Shown here piece by piece: positions 56,906 through 64,000 of a stretch of 64,000 bases of DNA. Under the pieces are notes generated by a model, which made no database searches, was not told the origin of the DNA, and worked only from the letters and a program-made list of their open reading frames with translations. This DNA comes from Talpa occidentalis (lineage: Eukaryota > Chordata > Mammalia > Eulipotyphla > Talpidae): NCBI RefSeq assembly GCF_014898055.3, contig NW_023601212.1, forward strand, positions 56,594,329 through 56,658,328, written 5' to 3'. The first letter of the stretch is position 1. Each line of letters begins with the position of its first letter. The translations under genes and the position numbers were made by a program.

Positions 56906-57090
56906 ATATTTAGCCAACAGATATGACATGGGCATCAGACATTCAGTATGGATGGAGGCCAAATCAGAAACAATGCCAGCTGTAAACAAGCCAGAATCAG
57001 TGTGGACAACTGGCTTGCATTTTCAAATATGATGTGGCTTCCATCTGTGGCTTGTCTCTGTGCAGGGAAAATGGGCTTTACTAAGTAAGG

Positions 57091-57093
<3 letters not shown>

Positions 57094-57122
<29 letters not shown>
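57094..57122. repeat. (GT)n microsatellite
   Basis: About 14 GT units, perfect. Confidence 0.97.
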
Positions 57123-59079
57123 ATTTGGAAATCTTGGGCCACATTGCATTTGACCTGTCTCATCTCCTTCATACAATCTAGTAGTTGATGTAAGTAAAGC
57201 CAAGAATAAGAGAGGTGGCCCCTTTGGTTGATTTCTCTTACTTTACTGTGTTTGGGGAGCAGTAAGACCAGAGACTTATTATTGTCTGAGATACTGAAAA
57301 GTAGAAAAGAGTGTGTCTCTCCACCCAGGCACAGCTGGGAGGAAGTGAAAACTCCTTGCACTGCTCTGCAACTATTGTCTACCTTGGTTTACCTTTTCTG
57401 GAAAATAGGGCACTGCTAATAGTTTGATAACATGTTTTATCTGTAGAAGTGCAAACCTGTGCCCCTAAAATATATATAATGTTGTAAACCAATATTACCT
57501 CAATAAACATACTTACAAAAAAATGGGACAATGCTATTGATTTAATTGAGAAGGAAATGATAGGTGTGAAACATCAGGCATATTGTGGGTCCTCAATAAG
57601 AAGAAGCTCTATGTTGGACTATTAATCTCCTAGACCATGATTATGTATGTGGCAGGAGCTCTCTGAGGCACAGAATGACTCTACTGCCTGGAGCCTACAA
57701 AGCTTGGGGGGTGGTGAGGGTGGGAAGGGTTTGCCTGTGTTGCTCTGTGGATCTTATTGATACTGAGCTGGTCCTTATGGAGAAAACTGTACAAGTTTTA
57801 AGATAGATGAACTTTTTTTAATTTTTTTTTTAGCTGGGAGGTCATTAAAATAAAAATCCTGTTGAGTTTTAACAACCAGGGTGAAGAAAGTCTTCTGTTT
57901 GGAAACTCCTGAGAGAGTTTCAAATCGGTGGTGGTAGTATTACCTCAGTGCAGAGGCCAGGACATGGCTGGCAATGGGATGCTGGGTCAGTATCTGGGAG
58001 TGGGAGGGAGGATGACTGTGGGACAAATGCCCTCCCTAACTTCTCTCCAAGGTCAGGTATGGCCTCCATCAGCCCTTGCAGGATATTCTTCAGGCAAAAA
58101 CCAGTGCTTTAGGTTCCTGCAGACTGTGGAAAACCTGGGGTAGGGCTGATGAAGACACAGGGCCAAGGCTTCCATTGTCTGTGTGCTTGTCTGGACTGTG
58201 ATTGCCTGGAAAACAGCCACTGACTACATCTATACCTACTGCTGCTTCCCTCAGTTATCTCAGACACTGTAATCCTCATCTTGCTCTGGGTTCACTGTCA
58301 TGTACCATATAAGGATTTTTTCACCATTAATGGGTGTTGCATAGGTGATGGTGGTCCCGATATAGAGCCTGGGTGTGCAGTAGGTTCTACCATCTAGGTT
58401 TGTATAAATAAGATCTATGACCTTTGCAAATTGTAAAATTGCTTAACAACACATTTCTCAGAGCATACCCTATCATTAAACAAAATATGACTGTATTGTA
58501 CAGTTAGGCCCCTTCCTACCTAAAACTCCTTAGCCTCTTGAATAATGAGTTGCTCTGATGATTTTCCTCTTAGCTGCAAGACTCCTTCTTTGAAGTCTCT
58601 TCCCTCTCCCTGCAGCCTTATTTTTGGTGCCTACTTTCATTCACATACTAGGTATGTGAATACTAGGTATGTGAATACATACTAGGTTAGGTAACCCTAA
58701 CTCGACTTCAACTGCCCTAAGCATGGATGAACGCCATATCTCTTGTTATCTTCAGCCAGGAATCCTTTTTTCAATACTTGGATGCCGTGTGGGTATTTCC
58801 CCTTTGGTTTTTGTCTGAATTATTGAATTGACCTCTGAACTTGGATCTAGTTCTGGCCATATACTTCTGCCATGTGTCCTCTTCCTGCTGCCCAGGACTT
58901 TTTATAAATTATTTGTTTGATCATATGTTCCTAGGGAGCGTCAACGTCTCACCAGTAACCACAAGATAACCAGGTAGAAGAGCTTAAAAGAATCTTGATG
59001 CTTGGGGCCTGCTTTCTTGTTACTGGAGGTGTGGGGCCAGCTTCATTTCATGTTACTCCAACATCCCTGAATCTGTTTT
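57123..59079. other. Mostly unique interval, no gene seen
   Basis: No exon is recognised. A short AT-rich stretch at about 57468-57528 with 'caataaacat' could be an old L1 tail. A small palindrome with a duplicated unit is at 58641-58674. Confidence 0.45.
58641..58674. repeat. Hairpin with tandem 15-bp unit
   Basis: TCACATAC-TAG-GTATGTGA forms a perfect 8-bp inverted repeat with a 3-base loop. ATACTAGGTATGTGA is repeated in tandem at 58645-58659 and 58660-58674, and a partial third unit ('atactaggt') follows. Confidence 0.93.
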
Positions 59080-59575
59080 AGTCTCAGCTACACCATGCCC
59101 TTCCACCTCTCCACTTACACACACCTTAACTTCTCCTGAAATGCTCTGCCTCTCTGCTCTGTTGGTGTTCTCGTTGCCTTTTTGGATTTGGCCTCAGATG
59201 CACCTCTATGAAGTGGTCGTTGACTGAGAGCAGGCCACTTAGAGGAGCCCATGTTCAGAAGATCCTTGCATTTGGTTTATGCTCTGTTGCTACCATCTTA
59301 AAATTCTTAATAACTTTTTAAAGAAGGAGCCCTGCATTTTGATTTTTGCCGAGGCACATAACTGTGTCTAGTCTCCTTGACAGCCCCACAGCAACACACA
59401 CACAGCACAGTGTGATGCTGAGTAGGTTATGTTGTAGTAATTACTGTCTGGCTGTCTGTCTCACCCAGTGGAGAATGAACTTCTCGAGCAGAGGGACTGT
59501 GTCTTGTTTGCCTGTGTTCCCCAGCAGTGAATGACATGTAATAGGGGCTCAATAAATGCTTGCTGGTAGAATTAA
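59080..59575 (+). mobile_element. LINE-2 3' part
   Basis: 'cttctcctgaaatgctctgcc' near 59131, 'gagaatgaacttctcgagcagagggactgtgtcttg' near 59471 and 'ataggggctcaataaatgcttgctgg' near 59541 are L2 3' features. The middle, around 59240-59390, aligns less well. Confidence 0.65.
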
Positions 59576-59689
59576 TTCATGTCCAAGGGGTATTTTCCCT
59601 TATGTCTGTGAGAATGAATTACAGAATGGTATTTTCCCCTTTAAAAATACCCTCCCTTGTGTGAGAAGTAGGTGCCAGGAAGTGCAAGT

Positions 59690-59800
59690 TCTAGTTTTAA
59701 TTAACTACGGAAGAAAACTTGACTCTATGCTCCAACCTAACTCACCTCTGGAGGCCTCAGTTCATCTGTAAAATGAAGCCTGACTGAACAGGAGGTGCTG
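59690..59800 (+). mobile_element. MIR fragment
   Basis: 'ggaggcctcagttcatctgtaaaatgaagcc' near 59751 fits forward MIR. The flanks are diverged. Confidence 0.5.
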
Positions 59801-59921
59801 GGCTGTAACTCTTACCCCACCCCCATCTTCTCTAAATCAGGGTCTCTCCTTCAGGACACTCTTAAAAATCCTCCTCTTTGTGCTCTTTTCTCCCCTCACC
59901 TTCTCTTTCCCATCACTTCTT

Positions 59922-60235
59922 TTTTTTTTTTTTAAAGGTTTCAAATTATGTTTTATTTATTTATTTATTTTTAAGATTTATTTATTTATACAAGTACTGG
60001 GTACAGTCAGAAGCGCGGGAGGGTGAGAGAATTCACCAGAGTCAGAGCGAAGAGCAGAGCAGGCAGATGGACAAAATACACTGCTGTGGGGAGCAGTGGG
60101 TGGCAGGAGAGGTCTGCGCGCCATGTGGGACCCTCCTCTGGTGGCCGGGGAGCAGCCGGGGATCGAACTGGCACTGCAGAGGCTGCAGGCAGCTTCGCAA
60201 CCCAGCGCTCAACCGCTGCGCCACCAGGGAGGCCC
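59922..60235 (-). mobile_element. tRNA-derived SINE, subfamily A
   Basis: Full-length reverse SINE with a perfect 14-bp duplication, TCCCATCACTTCTT, at 59908-59921 and 60236-60249. The tail side is complex: a T tract, then 'aaaggtttcaaattatg', then (ATTT)n, so the tail gained about 20 extra bases. The 171-codon frame at 59878-60393 is SINE read-through, not a gene. Confidence 0.93.
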
Positions 60236-60249
60236 TCCCATCACTTCTT

Positions 60250-63200
60250 CTGTTTTTCACCGTGAACAGCAAGGCCAGACTCTTCACTCAGCAAAAGCTG
60301 TATTTGTTGACATTTGGAGAGGAAAAAAAAATGAAAAGTCAAAGATCCTTCAAAATCTTGGTGTTTGAATATTTTAAAGACTGTGGATGCTAGAAATGTT
60401 GACAGGTCCTGTGTCAGGCTTCATTGGGGTCCCAATGCCATTGTTTATGTTCTAAAAAAGAAAGACGCTCACTTCCAGGGGCCTTGTGCAGAACAAATTT
60501 GCTGTTTGACTCTCCTACCTGTCCCCTCCTCCCACCATAGCCGCCCCAATGTTCAGCTGCCATAGTTCTCAGAATATTCCTCACCCAAGTGGGCTTCGGG
60601 GTTAGGAGTAGGGGCATGGGGAGAATGAGTGGAAAAGAAAGGACCAAGGAGGAGTTTCAGGTAGGAGGAGCTCTGGACCCCCCTCCCACTTTCCCCAGTT
60701 TCACTGCATTTCCTTATTGGGGTTCTGTGTATGATGTCACTGGGGAAAAGGTTTGCAATGCTAAAAGATGCACAAGAGGCTCTGTCTACTGGCATAGGGT
60801 CAGATCTCAGTCTGAGTGGAGAGCCCTGGCCAGCTACACTGACTTTGTGGTGTGACTTGTCAATAAAAAGGAATACAAATTATTAACGCTTCCTCTTCTT
60901 AGTGGCAGCCAATTGATTACATGGAGGAGTAGGGTTTCTGGGCTGGTCTCCTCAACATTTCTCCCCGCCCAACAGCCTCGATTTTGGCCGCATGTCCTAT
61001 ATTGGGGCCGAGGCTAGAGCAGAGCTGTTGATAACATCACCACAGATGTTAACTGGTTGTGAGACCTCCTCTTTGGCTGAGGGCCCGAGTGCTTGCTACA
61101 AGACTACAGACAGTGAGATGGTGGTGGGGGCAGGGGAGTTCAGCTGGCCCTGAGTCCCCTGCCCTCCTATCCCAGACCCAAGCCTACTCCCAAGCCTCCA
61201 GAGAAACTTCTGGTCTACCCCAAGTAGAGGAACTACAAAACAGAGGGAGGGCCAGGCAGTAGTGTGGCGTGGATGTCTAGAGTCTGACAGACTTGGGTTT
61301 GAGTCTCTCCTCTCTCGCCTCTGCCCTACAAGTACCCCAAAAATAAGGCCTGGAAATGAGGAGAAACTGGGCATAGTATCTCTCACTGTGTGGAGGCTAT
61401 TGGTCATGTAATTAGTTCAAAGTGACATCGACAGAAGAAATATGCGTCTCTTCAGTAGTGCTGGTGAGGGGTTTTGACAGGAAATAAATCCCTACAGTTT
61501 GAGATGTGTCTGGTATATTTAGATGTCTCAGGAAAGAGCAAATTACAAACCAGCATGAGAGAACCTAAATTCCTTTCTCCCCCGCATAGACCCAGTCTCC
61601 AGGCACATATGCAGCAGAATATGGGAGAAAAGACCTACCTTTGACTCACCATGGATGACAGATAAGATGCTCAAGAGGACTTGGCACTACAGAATGCTTG
61701 GAGGAAGGCAAAGAGTTCTGGATGGATAAGAGGAGAGTGAGGAAGGAATGGAAATTTCGGGAAGGAGTTAAAAGCGACAGAGACAAAAGGGATAGGCAGA
61801 ACAAGCAGCTTTGGTCCCACAGAAGACCCCTCTTGGTTGCAGGAAGTGTCTTTATGCAGGCATTATGGGAGCTGAACCCCAAGGAAGTATATTGAGGGTA
61901 TCTTGAGTAGCCAGGGATGCCTCATGCATCAGGCAATATTTGAGATGAACCCTGAAAGATCCAAAGATTTTCACAGACATGTGGAAAGGATTGATGAGGA
62001 CATTTCATGTGCTAGACTCTAATGGTTCATAGGGGCTGTTTTAAGGCCTTCATCTCTCCTGTCTCCTCCCTCAGACAGGACTGCTACCTCCCTACCTGTC
62101 CTAGGCACCCAGCAAGGGCTCTGTCCTCTCCTCACAGGGACTCTGAGCACGTACTCCAGACTGGGACTGCCCATTTCTGAGTTTGGAGGAAATGCAAGCA
62201 GACCTTGCCCTGCCTTGGAAGTCTAAGCAGTGAAGGCGTATTTCCCATTTTCAATTATGACACAATCTGGTCGGTGTGGAAGTGGGAGCCTGTTGACTTT
62301 AACAACCCAGCTGTTCCTGTTTTCCGGACAGCAGTCAAAATATCTTCCGAGCAGAGGGTGAACAGTCTGAAGTTCTAATGGGAGTCCTTCAGGCTGCTGG
62401 GAAGAGCAATATGTCCTGGTAATGTGGCCCTGGGGCCTCTGTGATCCCACCCCACACAATGCAGATGGGAGCCCTTTCCTAAATGTCAGTATCACTGACA
62501 AGAGTAAGTCCCCTTTTTCTTAAAATTTCTTAAGGCCTGAATGACAGACGTGTCATTTATTTGGGCTTCCCACCACCATCCCCCTTCTGCGCCTCTTCTC
62601 CTCGTCATGAAGATGTAGTAGAAAAAAAGACCACATTTCTTTCTGATCAACACGAACTTTGTCCTGCCTACTTTCCCCAACTCAGCCTATTCAGGTTCCT
62701 CTTCCTCTGACCTTTCATTCACCCCCCCGCCCCCAACCCTTTCCCCTACCCTCCCTGCCCCACCCCAGCTATGTCAACTTTTCCTTCCTCTGGGAAGGAA
62801 CAAGCCCGTCTTACTCTCTTACTGCCAGGTTTTTCAGGTGCAGCTCTGGGAACCTGCTTTTGGCCTGGGGGTTTCTAATTTCTAATTACCTTTTAATGCC
62901 TTCCCTTCTTTTCCTATCCTCCCTTTGAATCCCATTACTAATTTCCAGGCTTGTAGAAAAGGCAATCTTACAAAATTAATTGCCAAGCAATGGAAAATGT
63001 AAATGTAGTAGAAAATATGATTAATCTCTCTTCTAAAACCAAAATATGGTTAAAAATGGTTTCTTCATTTGCTTTTTAATCCCTTCCCTGGTGAACAGCT
63101 GAGCTGGTGTAGCTGCGTGGGCTTCCTGGAATAAGTTAGTGTGAGCAAAGGAACTCTCTCACCGATCTTTGCATTTGAGGTTTTACCATAAAGCAGCAAG

Positions 63201-63270
63201 TGTGATATTTCTACATAAACATACCAGCATTTTGGGAATGAAAGCGATCCTCTTCAAAGTTGTCAACTTA
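60250..63270. other. Repeat-poor interval, no gene seen
   Basis: The longest repeat-poor stretch at this end. A weak reversed L2-like segment may lie at about 61915-62010 ('aggcaatatttgagatgaaccctgaaagatcc'). Regions at 60880-61050, 62220-62420 and 62860-63070 have dense ATTA/CAATTA-type cores or an information-rich look, which may mean conserved non-coding DNA. No exon is supported; frames up to 103 codons lack any recognisable domain. Confidence 0.45.
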
Positions 63271-63283
63271 GAGATGGGCGGAG

Positions 63284-63295
63284 CAACATGGCGGC
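63284..63295 (+). promoter_or_regulatory. YY1-type site at the L1 5' end
   Basis: CAACATGGCGGC matches the YY1 core (ATGGCGGC). It sits about 13 bases inside the element, where the YY1 site that guides start-site choice lies in primate L1. The role here is inferred from that parallel. Confidence 0.7.
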
Positions 63296-63803
63296 GAGAG
63301 ACGCTGCGAGTAAGATCTCCCATTAAAAAAAGTTAATAGGGAGGAAAAGCGGCAGGTCCCAGTGAGAACTGAGACAGGGAAGATAAACGGACGACTCCAG
63401 CAAACTGCCCGAAGAAGAAAGTTGCCATAAAAGAGGACGAGAAGGGAGGGAAGCGCAGAACCCTGCTCCCCTCCCCCGCCCACAGAGGCGGCACTCTCCG
63501 ACAGGCAGAGACGAGGGAAACAACAAACCAAAACGCCCAACAAGAAAAACGGATGCAGCAAGTGGGACTGTGAGTGGAAAGGAACTATTTCAGCCACCAC
63601 ACCCCGTGAACGGGAGCTGAGGCGAACCCTACAGGATCCGCCGCGGAGGTGAGCTCCAGGCGCCAGTAAAGAGAGCTCCGCCCACCAGGAGGAGCCCAGC
63701 ACCAGCACACCCCAGCCGCCCGGTAAGCTTGCGCGAAAGCGGCGCTCGGATTGCAGCTGCCCAGGGCCCTGCGCCTGCGACCTAGGCTTGCGGGGAGACG
63801 GCG

Positions 63804-64000
63804 GCGGAGGCCCTCCCTGAGTGAGCAGGAACAAGGTGCCCAGGCAGGGGAGCAGGATTCAAAAGGTGCCATTCCCGCGCCACTGATCTGGGCTATAGCC
63901 CGCGTCCTGGAACTGAGGGCTTTGGAACTGAGACCCGGGCGGAGGCCCTCCCTGAGTGAGCAGGAACAAGGCGCCCAGGCAGGGGAGCGGGATTCAAAAG
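63804..64000 (+). repeat. 135-bp tandem units in the L1 5' UTR
   Basis: GCGGAGGCCCTCCCTGAGTG begins at 63804 and again at 63939, an exact 135-bp step. The second unit is cut by the window edge at 64000 after 62 bases. Within the overlap the copies differ at only two bases that I can see. Inside the first unit a smaller pair, TGGAACTGAG, is repeated at about 63908 and 63923. Confidence 0.92.

Larger units (their letters stand above)
63271..64000 (+). mobile_element. LINE-1 5' UTR/promoter, 5'-intact, continues past the window
   Basis: A GC- and CpG-rich block begins abruptly at about 63271 with GAGATGGGCGGAGCAACATGG after ordinary AT-rich DNA. The opening resembles mammalian L1 5' ends: a YY1-type ATGGCGGC near the start, then a purine-rich strand and repeated units. 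Nothing of ORF1 is reached before 64000. Its orientation is toward the right. The upstream target-site flank is around 63255-63270; the downstream one is outside the window. It could alternatively be another retroelement promoter. Confidence 0.75.

Noticed and set aside
59878..60393. 171-codon forward frame as a gene
   Set aside because: Most of it reads through the reversed SINE at 59922-60235; the same peptide phrases recur in frames over the other SINE copies.
63585..63872. 95-codon minus-strand frame as a second gene in the L1 5' UTR
   Set aside because: It overlaps the 188-codon frame in another phase in GC-rich DNA. Two overlapping open frames point to base composition rather than coding.

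Overview
This 64 kb window is mammalian nuclear DNA from a gene desert or a very long intron. I find no protein-coding exon, rRNA, tRNA or other RNA gene that I can support. Open frames are short, stop at random, and the longer ones lie in SINEs, LTRs, simple repeats or an L1 promoter. The interpretable content is layered transposon history. A eutherian is indicated by old shared layers (MIR, LINE-2, MLT1/MaLR-type LTRs, MER5A-like hAT fragments, old L1M pieces). On top lies an abundant lineage-specific tRNA-derived SINE of about 250-280 bp. It does not resemble Alu, B1/B2, carnivore CAN, equine ERE, pig PRE, camelid Vic-1, ruminant/cetacean or vesper-bat VES elements as I know them. That suggests a laurasiatherian lineage with its own SINE; a rhinolophoid bat is only a guess.

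Layout. 1-4.5 kb: an MLT1-type LTR, a SINE split by a solo LTR, a MIR split by a second solo LTR of the same family, and old L1. 5-13 kb: unique DNA with MER5-like, MLT1, MIR, L2, one L1 and one SINE. 13.6-18.3 kb: three SINEs, L2 and old L1. 18.3-27.7 kb: mostly unique, with two L1 3' ends and a GT-rich minisatellite with a 120-bp period. 27.7-36.4 kb: dense repeats, including two ancient LTRs, a third copy of the young LTR (inverted), and a SINE inserted back-to-front inside another SINE. 36.4-44 kb: unique DNA, then L1 3' ends and one LINE-2 broken by three later insertions. 44-63.2 kb: mostly unique, with scattered MIR/L2, four more SINE copies or fragments (one of them only the tRNA-like head) and L1 3' ends. 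63.27-64 kb: the 5' end of an L1 that still has its promoter region, with a YY1-type site at the start and 135-bp tandem units; it runs off the window.

Many young insertions keep target-site duplications, so insertion order can be read: MIR/L2/MLT1 first, then L1 and the SINE, then the solo LTR that splits one SINE. The most notable points are the 5'-intact L1 promoter, the SINE-in-SINE inverted repeat, the head-only SINE with an 18-bp perfect duplication, and the SINE family itself with two visible subfamilies. Repeat family names rest on remembered consensus sequences, not on a search.
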